Positions 26,774 through 35,346 are shown, counted from the first letter of the stretch. The stretch is 64,000 bases of DNA from Sporosarcina sp. FSL K6-3457 (GCF_038007285.1 NZ_JBBOWX010000001.1:1257501-1321500); one strand, 5' to 3'. The notes: generated from the letters alone by a model not told the origin. Numbers and translations: made by a program.

Positions 26774-27802
26774 TTAAGGTGTTACTTTAATAACTCCAAC
26801 GGCACCTTTTGTAGCATGATTAAACTGATGTGTAACGAATGGATATTCCCCAGCTTCTGTAACAGTGAATTCAACAACAGCCCCACCACTTGCAGGGAGC
26901 ATAACGGTTTGCATGCCTTTCATATGGTTGGCTGGATCAGGATTACCATCAATATAGACATCATCTAGAATTGTCCCGATAACGTGGAAAGAGCTTACTT
27001 CGTTTGGCCCCACGTTCATGACGTAAATACGAATTTTTTCACCAACTTTTGCAACAAGTGGTTGATTTTTCAAAGTGAATGTATCGCCGTTCGTATTGCG
27101 GTCTCCTTCATTTAATGCTTTTGTTGAGAAAACTACTTCGCTTGGTACGCCGTTCGTCATATCATCCATATCATTTTCTTTGTACCATTCATTTTGTACA
27201 ATGACAAATTCTCGGTCGACTTCATGGTCAGTTGGATAACCGTTTTTTGGTTTGACGATAATTGTTCCGTGCATGCCGTTCGCAATATGCTCCAAAACGG
27301 GATCAGTCGCACAGTGATACATGAATACGCCAGGTCTATTCGCTGGATAAGTAAATGTTCCATCTTGATTTGGCATTACATCCGCAAACCCTACATTCGG
27401 TGCTACATGTACCGCATGAAAATCCATACTATGTGGAACCGCGGGGTCAATATTATCCAATGTAAAATTGACGAGATCTCCTTCGTCGACAACGAGGAGT
27501 GGTCCAGGTGCTTCTCCATTGAATGTCCAAGCCTTGTACATTTTACCTTTTGCAATTTCAATATCTGTAATTTGCGAAGTCATTTTAATATTGACTTCAT
27601 GTTCTCCAATACGTTCAAATTCAACAGGGATGGGCGGTTGATTCAACCCTTCGTGTGGGGCGTATACTTTAACATCTGCTGTAGAACTTACCGACTCCAC
27701 TTTAGCTTTCTCCACATCATCGACTGCTGCAGTCGATCCACAAGCCCCCAATATCATTGATACGGACAACATTGTTGCACCTACCGCCATGCCTTTTCTC
27801 AT
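26774..27802 (-). CDS. nirK: Copper-containing nitrite reductase, lipoprotein form
   Basis: 342 residues, AAGGAGGG before ATG 27802. The signal peptide ends in the lipobox LGAC with Cys21, so it is an outer-face lipoprotein, as in Geobacillus. Two cupredoxin domains follow. Residues matching CuNIR ligands are visible. For type-1 copper they are His124, Cys164, His172 and Met177. For type-2 copper they are His129, His163 and a C-terminal His (325 or 329 in VTHQFNHATKG). The catalytic Asp127 (SMDFHA) and SFHVIG His are also present. It reduces nitrite to NO in denitrification. A perfect Fnr box lies upstream. Confidence 0.9.
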   Translation of the reverse strand: MRKGMAVGATMLSVSMILGACGSTAAVDDVEKAKVESVSSTADVKVYAPHEGLNQPPIPVEFERIGEHEVNIKMTSQITDIEIAKGKMYKAWTFNGEAPGPLLVVDEGDLVNFTLDNIDPAVPHSMDFHAVHVAPNVGFADVMPNQDGTFTYPANRPGVFMYHCATDPVLEHIANGMHGTIIVKPKNGYPTDHEVDREFVIVQNEWYKENDMDDMTNGVPSEVVFSTKALNEGDRNTNGDTFTLKNQPLVAKVGEKIRIYVMNVGPNEVSSFHVIGTILDDVYIDGNPDPANHMKGMQTVMLPASGGAVVEFTVTEAGEYPFVTHQFNHATKGAVGVIKVTP

Positions 27803-27849
27803 AATGAACCCTCCTTGATATTTTTACCAGATTCTATCTGATACCTACA

Positions 27850-27894
27850 TCATAGGTGGGAGATACTATCTAAAGTGTGATTTTAATCACACTA
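27850..27894 (-). promoter_or_regulatory. Fnr box and -10 element of nirK promoter
   Basis: AGTGTGATTTTAATCACACT (27875-27894) is a perfect 20-bp palindrome containing TGTGA-N6-TCACA, the Gram-positive Fnr site. TATGAT (27850-27855, minus strand) gives a start near 27843, placing the box centre at -41.5, the standard activator position for Crp/Fnr proteins. Expression under oxygen limitation is therefore expected. Confidence 0.85.
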
Positions 27895-28068
27895 TTTTGC
27901 TTGTCAAAAATTGTTCATACTTGAAGTCGTTTACTGGGGGGAATGTTGAACGATTCGTGAACAAGATGCTGTTGTCACAAATTATTCGAATAGTAAGTAG
28001 GATAGAAGATAATTATTATAAAACGGATGAAACAACTATTATATGCTATCGAGTTAGTTTGTTAAATA

Positions 28069-28114
28069 AAAAATGAGCGTATGAAACAATTATTGTTTCA
28101 TACGCTCATTTTTA
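28069..28114 (-). terminator. Terminator of pssA-psd operon
   Basis: A near-perfect 22-bp stem (28069-28090 / 28092-28113) with A/T-rich ends, directly after the psd stop. Confidence 0.85.
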
Positions 28115-28894
28115 TTATTGTATCCATTCTCCAACGGTTTGCCCCATCCTCACTTCCGTATCCAGACTTACTGTTGGTGTGAAGTTGGGGTGATTCTCGA
28201 TGAAAAGAATGACGGTGGAGCCGAAGCTGAAGTAGCCAAAATCTTGCCCTTTGATGCATTCTTTCGAAGAGCTGTTGAGCTGAATACTGTTGACATTTAG
28301 CGCCCCGACTTTAACGATGGCTACGTTGCCAAAGGCTGTTGACATTTCTGAGATTAAACGATGGTTTGTTGAGAAGGGGCTCTGGCCAAGGCGTAAACCC
28401 AAATTGTTTACGGGATATGACACACCGCCAAGTGCATAGCGTCCTACGATTTTACCGTCAATTGGATAATGAAAATGGTGATAATGACTTGGAGACAGAT
28501 AGAAAATATAGTAGTAGCCATCCTTATAAGTAGCTGCTTTTTTTTCTGTTCCCATGATGTCATTTAGTCGATATTGATGATTTTTAATGAGAAAAGCTTG
28601 GTCGGCATTTATTTTCCCTACTCCACTTAGGACACCATCGACAGGTGAAACAATCGTATTAGACGCGACGTCAACTTGACGACTGCCTTCTTTTAATTGG
28701 CGGGTGAAAAGGGCTTGCAAACTATTATAGTGATGAATCGGATGCTCCATTTCAGCTTCGTTGATGCGATAAGTACTAGAGAAAGGTTGGATGAGTGGCT
28801 GACTTAATCGGGAAGTTGTTACCGATTTTAATAGGCTAGAAGCAACCGGATTGCCTGTCAGTTCTACAAAGTATTTAAAGAGTGTTTTTTTCAT
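28115..28894 (-). CDS. psd: Phosphatidylserine decarboxylase
   Basis: 259 residues, AGGTAGGGAT before ATG 28894. The proenzyme cuts itself at the Gly-Ser bond of FGSTV (Ser226), creating the pyruvoyl group that decarboxylates phosphatidylserine to phosphatidylethanolamine at the membrane. IVSPVDGVLSGVG (81-93) and SPSHYHHFHYPIDG (135-147) are conserved family motifs. The usual LGST is FGST here, a common Bacillales variant. It lies 14 bp after pssA. Confidence 0.94.
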   Translation of the reverse strand: MKKTLFKYFVELTGNPVASSLLKSVTTSRLSQPLIQPFSSTYRINEAEMEHPIHHYNSLQALFTRQLKEGSRQVDVASNTIVSPVDGVLSGVGKINADQAFLIKNHQYRLNDIMGTEKKAATYKDGYYYIFYLSPSHYHHFHYPIDGKIVGRYALGGVSYPVNNLGLRLGQSPFSTNHRLISEMSTAFGNVAIVKVGALNVNSIQLNSSSKECIKGQDFGYFSFGSTVILFIENHPNFTPTVSLDTEVRMGQTVGEWIQ

Positions 28895-28908
28895 TTTTTA
28901 TCCCTACC

Positions 28909-29448
28909 TTAAACTTTCGTAATGCGAATATTGCTGACCATCAATATGGATAGAATAATCATGAGCACAATAAAGAATAGAGGTCCCGTATAAGGAATAA
29001 GAAAATAACTTAGCGTCATTAAAACACCTGCTGCTGTAATCGGCACACCGCAAAAAGCTCCGTCAAACTCAGTCGCATTGTAGCGAGCAAGGCGTACTGC
29101 CCCAGCTAATATATACATAACTGTAACAATGATACCAAGCCAAGGCGTTGTTTCCAATGCAGTTTGATAAATTAATAATGCCGGTGCCACACCAAACGAC
29201 ACTAAATCGCATAGTGAATCAAGTTCCTTACCAAAAAGTGATTCTGCATCATAATGTCTTGCGACCATTCCATCAAAACGATCAAATAGAGCTGCAAGGA
29301 AAATAAATACTAAACTCATATGAGCTAAGTCTTTTAAAATGAGAAGAATGGCGAGAACTCCAAAGCTGAGATTGACTAATGTAATGGTATTCGCTAGCTG
29401 TGCTTTAACTTTACTTTTTGTATTATCTAAGCGCTCCAATAAAAACAT
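28909..29448 (-). CDS. pssA: CDP-diacylglycerol-serine O-phosphatidyltransferase
   Basis: About 179 residues from ATG 29448 (AGGATG nine bases upstream). ATG 29457 in frame has AGG directly abutting it and is less likely. The CDP-alcohol phosphotransferase signature is complete: DRFDGMVARHYDAESLFGKELDSLCDLVSFGVAP (D-G-x2-A-R-x8-G-x3-D-x3-D). About seven membrane helices. It makes phosphatidylserine, the substrate of the adjacent Psd. Confidence 0.93.
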   Translation of the reverse strand: MFLLERLDNTKSKVKAQLANTITLVNLSFGVLAILLILKDLAHMSLVFIFLAALFDRFDGMVARHYDAESLFGKELDSLCDLVSFGVAPALLIYQTALETTPWLGIIVTVMYILAGAVRLARYNATEFDGAFCGVPITAAGVLMTLSYFLIPYTGPLFFIVLMIILSILMVSNIRITKV

Positions 29449-29687
29449 GGACTTCATCCTAACTATATCAATTTATTTTTTTACGTTTCCCCTTTATTGC
29501 CTAATAATATAATAATACCATGATTAGGCTGGAAAAGATTGTACTTCAAGGTGAAGAGTTTTAAGTTTTGATTCATTTTATAGTATTCATAGATGTGGTA
29601 AAAATTGAACCTTAATTTTTTGTATGAAAATGTAGTGGTTGTACCATAGTAAGGTGGAACAATATTGATGGTAAGGGAGGTTTTATT

Positions 29688-29858
29688 GTGGGAAGAAAAG
29701 AGAATACACAGAGTACGCCGGCCACGAGGAAAAAAACGGGGAAGATGAAAGAAGAAATTTCTCTTGAGTTAGCTGAATTGGGTAATTTGAATCCGAAACA
29801 CGAACCAATGACTCCAAATGATCGACAAAAGAGCGAGTCGGAACGAACGTATAAATAG
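29688..29858 (+). CDS. Small hydrophilic protein, possibly YfhD-like
   Basis: GTG 29688 follows AAGGGAGG with ideal spacing. The frame gives 56 residues beginning GRKENTQSTPATRKK, with a central ISLELAELGNLNPK and a charged tail ending SERTYK. Composition and layout recall small YfhD-type Bacillales proteins, a tentative comparison only. It has its own terminator. It is below usual gene-size cutoffs but has clear translation signals. Confidence 0.65.
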   Translation: MGRKENTQSTPATRKKTGKMKEEISLELAELGNLNPKHEPMTPNDRQKSESERTYK

Positions 29859-29870
29859 ATATTCGATGGG

Positions 29871-29904
29871 ATAGCTGCGGTCTTCGGACAGCAGCTTATT
29901 TTTA
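29871..29904 (+). terminator. Terminator of small protein gene
   Basis: ATAGCTGC / GCAGCTTAT stem with a 12-base loop followed by TTTTT, 13 bp after the stop. Confidence 0.75.
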
Positions 29905-30011
29905 TGAAATGTCCAGGCGCTCTGCGCTTTTCTTAAAACCATAATAATCTCTATACTTCCGTATATAACCTGTTCGTGGGATAATGTATGTAGAATGTGA
30001 GGTTGATGACG

Positions 30012-31448
30012 ATGTCATTTCAAAATTATCGATTAAGTAGTGAAATTATACGGGCGCTAGACGGGCTCGGCTATTCGTCCCCAACAGAGGTGCAGGAGAA
30101 GGTGTTGCCTGCTGCGCTAGACCGTACCGATTTGGTTGTTAAATCGCAGACGGGAAGTGGAAAGACGGCGGCGTTTGGTATTCCAATTTGTGAAATGGTT
30201 AATTGGGATGAAAATAAGCCACAGGCACTTATTTTAACGCCGACACGCGAGCTAGCTGACCAGGTCAAGGAAGATATTACGAATATTGGTCGTTTTAAGC
30301 GTGTGAAAGCAGCTGCTGTCTACGGCAAGTCTCCTATCGCTTATCAGAAAGAAGAGTTGAAGCAGAAGTGTCACGTTGTTGTAGGCACACCAGGGCGCGT
30401 ATTGGACCATATTGAGCGCGGGACGCTGGTGCTTGAGAAAATTGAATATCTTGTATTAGATGAAGCCGATGAAATGTTGAATATGGGCTTTATTGACCAA
30501 GTTGAAGCGATTATTAACGCGTTGCCGAAAAATAGAACGACCATGTTGTTTTCTGCTACACTGCCAGAAAAGATAGCGACATTGAGCAGTAAATATATGC
30601 AAACTCCCAAAAATATTGAGATTGCGTCAACGGTTACGTTAACGGATCAAATTGACCATTCGTTAATTGTTGTTAGAGAGCAGCAAAAGTTTGATCTGTT
30701 ACGCGATGTGACGGTTGTTGAAAATCCGGATAGCTGTATTATTTTCTGCCGAACGAAAGATCAGGTGGATGGGGTCACTGAACAGCTTGAGAAGTTCTTT
30801 TACACATGCGATAAATTGCATGGTGGCATGCTGCAAGAAGATCGATTTGCGGTGATGGATGCCTTTAAACGAGGAGAGTTCCGTTATTTAGTGGCGACAG
30901 ATGTCGCAGCACGTGGAATCGATATTGATAGCATTACGCATGTTATTAACTATGATATTCCGCTGGACAATGAAAGTTATGTGCATCGCGTTGGGAGAAC
31001 GGGACGTGCCGGAAAAAGAGGGAAGGCGATTTCCTTCGTTACACCTCATGAAGATAAATTTTTAGCGGATATTGAAGCCTATATTGGCTTTGAGATTCTA
31101 CAACGAAATGCACCATCTAAGCAAGCTGTTGAGGCTGGGAAGGATGCATTCATTGAAAAAATGGAGCAATTGCCTAAGTTGAAAAGGGATAAAAGTGAAC
31201 TTGTGAGTAAAGATATTATGAAGCTGTATTTTAATGGTGGTAAAAAGAAGAAGCTGCGGGCATTTGATTTTGTCGGTACCATTACCAATATCCCAGGCAT
31301 TACGGGTGAAGATATTGGTATCATTAAAATCCAGGACACGGAGACGTATATTGATATTCTAAACGGCAAAGGCAAGCTCGTGTTAGATGCGATGCGAACG
31401 ACGACCGTGAAGGGTAAGTTATTGAAAGTGCATAAGGCGAATAAGTGA
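30012..31448 (+). CDS. dbpA: DEAD-box RNA helicase DbpA/YxiN
   Basis: 478 residues from ATG 30012 (GAGGTTG eight bases upstream). In-frame GTG 29997 and ATG 30006 are less well placed. All helicase motifs are visible: [39 protein letters not shown], and [10 protein letters not shown]. The C-terminal DbpA RNA-binding domain (about 400-475: [27 protein letters not shown]) recognises hairpin 92 of 23S rRNA. It acts in large-subunit assembly. The length equals B. subtilis YxiN. It is monocistronic. Confidence 0.95.
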   Translation: MSFQNYRLSSEIIRALDGLGYSSPTEVQEKVLPAALDRTDLVVKSQTGSGKTAAFGIPICEMVNWDENKPQALILTPTRELADQVKEDITNIGRFKRVKAAAVYGKSPIAYQKEELKQKCHVVVGTPGRVLDHIERGTLVLEKIEYLVLDEADEMLNMGFIDQVEAIINALPKNRTTMLFSATLPEKIATLSSKYMQTPKNIEIASTVTLTDQIDHSLIVVREQQKFDLLRDVTVVENPDSCIIFCRTKDQVDGVTEQLEKFFYTCDKLHGGMLQEDRFAVMDAFKRGEFRYLVATDVAARGIDIDSITHVINYDIPLDNESYVHRVGRTGRAGKRGKAISFVTPHEDKFLADIEAYIGFEILQRNAPSKQAVEAGKDAFIEKMEQLPKLKRDKSELVSKDIMKLYFNGGKKKKLRAFDFVGTITNIPGITGEDIGIIKIQDTETYIDILNGKGKLVLDAMRTTTVKGKLLKVHKANK

Positions 31449-31500
31449 TAATCAATTACGCCTCGGCGTAATTGCGTCCAGATTTTTTCGAGCTTGGGGC

Positions 31501-31538
31501 CTACAGGGGGGAAGGATTGAACTACATCCTTCCTTGTA
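31501..31538. repeat. GGAAGGAT hairpin, copy 2
   Basis: GGAAGGAT (31510-31517), 8-base loop, ATCCTTCC (31526-31533), extended by CTAC/GTAG at the ends. Same core and loop size as 10439-10462. Confidence 0.7.
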
Positions 31539-31544
31539 GGTCAT

Positions 31545-31583
31545 GCAACGGGGAAGGATTGAATTGCATCCTTCCTTGATGCC
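31545..31583. repeat. GGAAGGAT hairpin, copy 3
   Basis: GGAAGGAT (31552-31559), 8-base loop, ATCCTTCC (31568-31575), 42 bp downstream of copy 2. Confidence 0.7.
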
Positions 31584-31652
31584 GCAGGACGCGGCGAATT
31601 TAGGTTGCCTTCTAAGTTCCTTTAAAAATTTGTGACATCCTCCGGAAGATAA

Positions 31653-31715
31653 AGAAAAGCCAGCTATCCTTCCATTTCAAGTTTGAAATGGAAGGAGGCT
31701 GGCTTTTCTGTGTGA
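31653..31715. terminator. Bidirectional terminator between dbpA and metE
   Basis: A very long stem: AGAAAAGCCAGC (31653-31664) with GCTGGCTTTTCT (31698-31709), and an inner CCTTCCATTTC / GAAATGGAAGG. Confidence 0.9.
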
Positions 31716-31806
31716 GTTTATGAAAAGACAAGTGTGTCCGGTTGAATTACCGGCGAGATCGCGTGATTTACGAGCTAGTTCGTAGAAATCACCCGCGATT
31801 CACCAA

Positions 31807-34101
31807 TTACTTTTGCAAAGCGGCATAGCGTTCGCGCATTTTATTCGTAGCAACGACCATATTTTTCAATGCGGCAATTGTTTCTTCATGCTTTCTTGTT
31901 TTCAAGCCACAGTCTGGGTTAATCCAAAATTGGTTAGGTTCAAGTACACCAAGGCCTTGTTCGATAACGTCGACCATTTCTTGGACCTCAGGTACACGTG
32001 GACTATGGATATCATAGACGCCGAGTCCAATGCCTTTATCGTATGAGAAGTCATTGAAGGCTGAGACGAGATCGCCGTGGCTGCGTGAAGTTTCGATAGA
32101 AATAACGTCTGCATCGAGTCCGCTAATGGAATCGATGAAGTCATTGAATTCACAGTAGCACATATGCGTATGGATTTGCGTTGTATCTTGCACAGATGCT
32201 GTTGCTAGCCTGAATGCGTTGATAGCCCATTCTAGATAGTCATTCCACTCCGATTTTTTAAGAGGTAGGCCTTCACGTAGAGCAGGCTCGTCCACTTGAA
32301 TGATGTGGATACCAGCAGCTTCCAATGCTTCAACTTCTTTACGAAGTGCAAGTGCAATCTGATACGTAACTTCTTTACGTGAAATATCATCGCGCACAAA
32401 CGACCAGTTCAAAATAGTGACAGGCCCTGTCAGCATTCCTTTCATCGGCTTGTCAGTTAAAGATTGAGCATAGACGGATTCTTCCACCGTCATTGGGTCG
32501 ATGAATGTCACGTCACCATAAATAACTGGTGGTTTAACACAGCGCGAGCCGTAGGAAACAACCCAAGCCTTTTCAGTGAAGACAAAGCCGCCCAATTTCT
32601 CTCCGAAATACTCAACCATATCTGTCCGTTCAAATTCCCCGTGAACAAAGACATCTAGGCCGATTTCTTCTTGAATATCAATCCACTGTTTGATTTCATC
32701 ACGTACGAAGTCACGGTATTGTACATCTGTTGACTCACCTTTGCGCCATTTTGTTCGTGCTCGGCGAACTTCTGGTGTTTGTGGGAAGCTCCCGATTGTT
32801 GTTGTTGGTAACAGTGGTAGATTGAATGTTTCACGCTGCTTATCACGTCGTTCTTTAAATGGAGATTTCCGCTTGCTGTCTTGTTCTCCAATGTTTTGCA
32901 CGGCATTCAGCAAATCAGGGTGATTTCTTGCAGGTAAGTCTGCAAGGTTTTGACGCGCAGTAACACTTTCCGCCACTGCATCAGCAATCGCTTGCTTGCC
33001 TTCACGCACACCCTTTACTAGTGTTGTGACCTCTACAAGTTTTTCATCTGCAAAAGCGAGCGCAGCTTTAATCGTTGCATCCAGCTTTTCTTCCGATTGT
33101 ACGGTTACAGGAACGTGAAGTAGACTGCTAGAAGGTTGTACCCAAATGCGATCTGCTGGCACGAGTTGAGTCAGTGTATCAAGTAAACTAGCTTTTTCTT
33201 GTAAATCTGCACGCCAGATATTACGTCCATCAATTAAACCAGCAGCGAGCACTTTATCTGCTGGGAACCCATGTGCTTGCAATTGTTCAAGGTTTTTCTC
33301 TACACCTTGTGCAAAGTCAAGGCCAATCCCAGCAACAGGAAGGGCAACAACCTCTTCATAATGCTCAACGGCATCAAAATATGTTTGCAATAGAATGTTG
33401 GCATTAGGAGCTTCGACACTCAGTTGTTTGTAAATTTCAGTAACTGTTTGGATGTCTTCTTTCGTGAGAGACGTAGAAAGAATAGGTTCTTCGAGCTGAA
33501 TCCATTGTGCTCCAGCCTCTGCCAACTCATTAAGAATTCGGCTATACAAAGGAACCAATTGTAAGATAAACGCTGGAATATCCTTTTTGTCATAACCCTT
33601 TGATAGTTTTAAAAACGTATACGGTCCGATTAAGACAGGCTTACCGTCAATGCCCAATTTTTCTTTCGCCTCGAGATAGGCAGTAAGGGGTTTGTTCTCT
33701 GTTAATACAAGTTTTTTCTTGCTATATTCAGGAACGATGTAATGGTAGTTGGCGTTGAACCATTTGGTCATTTCTGACGCAACAGCTCCATCATTACCAC
33801 GTGCAATCGAGAAATATGTTGCAAGTGATACATCACCGCCAGACCAGTTAAAGCGTTCAGGAATCATGCCAAACATCACAGCTGTATCGAGCATCCTATC
33901 GTACAAAGTGAAATCACCGACAGGAATAAGGTCAATTCCCGCATCTTTCTGCTTTTGAAGACGCTCTAGACGAAGTTTTTCAATTTCTTCGAGGAATAGA
34001 TTATCCTCCAATTTCCCAGCCCAAAAAGCTTCGAGCGCTTTTTTCCATTCTCTGTTGCCCCCGATATACGGGTATCCGATCGTACTGCTGACAATTGACA
34101 A
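31807..34101 (-). CDS. metE: Cobalamin-independent methionine synthase
   Basis: 764 residues if started at TTG 34101 (LSIVSSTIGYPYIGGNREWKKALEAFW), which has AGGAG ten bases upstream and gives the family length. The frame is open to an ATG at 34155, but that adds a non-conserved basic tail. MetE transfers the methyl group from 5-methyl-tetrahydropteroyl-polyglutamate to homocysteine. The zinc ligands are visible in THMCYCEF (His, Cys) and NPDCGLKTR (Cys). The leader carries a cobalamin riboswitch and terminator, so expression should fall when B12 is available. Confidence 0.95.
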   Translation of the reverse strand: MSIVSSTIGYPYIGGNREWKKALEAFWAGKLEDNLFLEEIEKLRLERLQKQKDAGIDLIPVGDFTLYDRMLDTAVMFGMIPERFNWSGGDVSLATYFSIARGNDGAVASEMTKWFNANYHYIVPEYSKKKLVLTENKPLTAYLEAKEKLGIDGKPVLIGPYTFLKLSKGYDKKDIPAFILQLVPLYSRILNELAEAGAQWIQLEEPILSTSLTKEDIQTVTEIYKQLSVEAPNANILLQTYFDAVEHYEEVVALPVAGIGLDFAQGVEKNLEQLQAHGFPADKVLAAGLIDGRNIWRADLQEKASLLDTLTQLVPADRIWVQPSSSLLHVPVTVQSEEKLDATIKAALAFADEKLVEVTTLVKGVREGKQAIADAVAESVTARQNLADLPARNHPDLLNAVQNIGEQDSKRKSPFKERRDKQRETFNLPLLPTTTIGSFPQTPEVRRARTKWRKGESTDVQYRDFVRDEIKQWIDIQEEIGLDVFVHGEFERTDMVEYFGEKLGGFVFTEKAWVVSYGSRCVKPPVIYGDVTFIDPMTVEESVYAQSLTDKPMKGMLTGPVTILNWSFVRDDISRKEVTYQIALALRKEVEALEAAGIHIIQVDEPALREGLPLKKSEWNDYLEWAINAFRLATASVQDTTQIHTHMCYCEFNDFIDSISGLDADVISIETSRSHGDLVSAFNDFSYDKGIGLGVYDIHSPRVPEVQEMVDVIEQGLGVLEPNQFWINPDCGLKTRKHEETIAALKNMVVATNKMRERYAALQK

Positions 34102-34149
34102 ATCATTTCGTCTCCTCTTTTTGTGAAGTAATGAAGTGTTTTTGATTTT

Positions 34150-34248
34150 TATCAATTATGCCTCGGTGTAATTTATGTCAAGATTTTGAATTATGCGAGC
34201 GTAATTAACTCCTTTCAAAATCTGTGACATTCGCCGGAGGCTTTTATC
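34150..34248. repeat. Dispersed palindromic repeat, copy 2
   Basis: AATTATGCCtcGGTGTAATT at one end, then GTCAAGATTTT, with CCTTTCAAAATCTGTGACAT and CCGGAGGCTTTTATC at the other. It lies in the metE leader, so it would be transcribed. Confidence 0.6.
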
Positions 34249-34341
34249 TTTGTTCAGCAGCGTTAGAACAGCCATTGAAAAAAGGTAAAACCGCATTAAT
34301 CCTCCCAACTATAGAGGGGGAGTCTTCTGCTGAATAAAGAT
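34246..34341. repeat. 96-bp block with 15-bp inverted ends in metE leader
   Basis: ATCTTTGTTCAGCAG (34246-34260) and CTGCTGAATAAAGAT (34327-34341) are inverted copies with one mismatch. The block lies between the riboswitch terminator and copy 2 of the dispersed repeat. A smaller hairpin (CTCCC...GGGAG) is inside. No T-run follows on the minus strand. Confidence 0.55.
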
Positions 34342-34374
34342 AAAAAAAACACTTCTAACGAAGGTTAGAAATGT
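34342..34374 (-). terminator. Riboswitch-controlled terminator of metE
   Basis: On the minus strand ACATTTCTAAC, loop CTTC, GTTAGAAGTGT is followed by eight T. TTCTAAC in the 5' arm can alternatively pair with GTTAGGA (minus strand of 34407-34413) at the aptamer's 3' edge, giving an antiterminator. Confidence 0.85.
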
Positions 34375-34399
34375 TTACGCGAAAAAATAAAATAGATGC

Positions 34400-34580
34400 G
34401 TTGTCATCCTAACACTCCCTATCGACCGTAGGGTAGAGCGTTGCAAAAAGAGGCAGTTATCTGGCTTCAGCAAAGTTGCTGTTACAGTGGCGGGACCGCG
34501 CCGGATTATCGTTTCACCGGCTTCACTTTTAAGATCTGGCAAAGGGACAGATTACCAGACCACCTATTTCTATTGCTTTA
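34400..34580 (-). promoter_or_regulatory. Cobalamin (B12) riboswitch upstream of metE
   Basis: The minus-strand reading contains the conserved core AAGCCGGTGAAA...ATCCGGC (34501-34522), GGTCCCGCCACTGTAA just after it, and the B12 box GAAGCCAGATAACTGCC (34450-34468). A downstream hairpin CCCTA...TAGGG (about 34417-34433) is placed like the kissing-loop stem. The arm between CACTGTAA and the B12 box is a single tiny hairpin (AGCAACTTTGCT), much shorter than in classic AdoCbl riboswitches. A -35-like TTGACA lies at 34627-34632 (minus). Confidence 0.88.
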
Positions 34581-34687
34581 CTATATGATTGTCGATGTGT
34601 TCAAAGCTACCATGTATCTATTATTCTGTCAAACAGAACATTGTGAAGCTTTGGGAGCTAGGATTGAAAAAATACGCTAGGAGAGTA

Positions 34688-35182
34688 CTACAACCCCTTT
34701 GCGGATTTTTTCGTTTTTGAATGTTTAACAATCGTCGAAAAGTGCAATAGGATAAGAATGGTTACCGCACCTGCCATATCGAGCATGACATCTTGGGAGG
34801 AGGCTGTTCGACCAGCTGTTAAGGACTGATGGACTTCATCGGCGATAGCTACAAGTAGTGTAAGGAAGGCAGCCACCACTTTACGGAAGCGCCACTTTGG
34901 CAGGACAGCGTAAATCATGATGGCAATCAAACTAAAAGTGAAAAAGTGTGCGCTTTTTCGAATTAAGAACTCAACGAATTCGTAATACCCGCGTTCTGCA
35001 ATAGAAACTTTGATGCCCCAGTAAGGAATTTCTAACATTGCTAATAAAGATTCCAAGGGCTTTCCTGGCAACCATTTTTCAAGCTCTGGCACAAGGGATT
35101 GCTGCTCATAGGTCTGTCCCGATGACATAAACAACATAGTAAGAACGATTAAAAGAACAATTATGTTTCTAACTTGTGTCAG
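34688..35182 (-). CDS. VanZ-like family membrane protein, probable CTG start
   Basis: 149 residues from the first ATG (35137), but family proteins begin with a membrane helix. The open frame continues upstream as LTQVRNIIVLLIVLT. A CTG at 35182 has GGGGGA six bases upstream, giving 164 residues and restoring helix 1. No ATG, GTG or TTG is available there. MSSGQTYEQQS, FLIRKSAHFFTFSLIAIMI and DEVHQSLTAGRTASSQDVMLDMAGA are VanZ hallmarks. The role is unknown; VanZ itself lowers teicoplanin susceptibility. It lies upstream of the metE leader on the same strand. Confidence 0.85.
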   Translation of the reverse strand: MTQVRNIIVLLIVLTMLFMSSGQTYEQQSLVPELEKWLPGKPLESLLAMLEIPYWGIKVSIAERGYYEFVEFLIRKSAHFFTFSLIAIMIYAVLPKWRFRKVVAAFLTLLVAIADEVHQSLTAGRTASSQDVMLDMAGAVTILILLHFSTIVKHSKTKKSAKGL

Positions 35183-35267
35183 TAGAAATCCCCCATTTCT
35201 ATAAGTGCCAGTTTGAATGTAGAGTAGTTGATTTAATTCAGTTTGGGTTCAAATCCTGCCGAATCAA

Positions 35268-35346
35268 GTTATCCTCGGGAGGATGTCGCAAATTTTGAAA
35301 GGAATAAATTTGGATGTAACTACGCCGTGGCGGAATCGATAATAAA
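35268..35346. repeat. Dispersed palindromic repeat, copy 3 (reverse orientation)
   Basis: Read in reverse it gives TATCGATTccGCCacGGCGTAGTT, a short gap, then CCTTTCAAAATTTGCGACAT and CCTCCCGAGGATAAC, matching copies 1 and 2 in order. It occupies much of the 311-bp gene-free stretch before mtlA. Confidence 0.55.

Larger units (their letters stand above)
31446..31654. repeat. Dispersed palindromic repeat, copy 1, with two nested hairpins
   Basis: It begins with CAATTACGCC, two bases, GGCGTAATTG (31453-31474), then TCCAGATTTT. The distal end is CCTTTaAAAATtTGTGACATCC and TCCGGA (to about 31654). Between the ends lie two GGAAGGAT hairpins. The stretch 31449-31806 holds no gene. Confidence 0.65.

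Noticed and set aside
34102..34400. SAM-I riboswitch or T-box in the metE leader
   Set aside because: No S-box core (AGAGnGGnGGAGGGA, TGAAACC, GCAACC) or T-box motif was found in either the leader or the repeat block.
34441..34680. 79-residue plus-strand ORF
   Set aside because: It lies antisense to the cobalamin riboswitch, lacks a ribosome binding site, and its sequence is explained by the conserved RNA elements.
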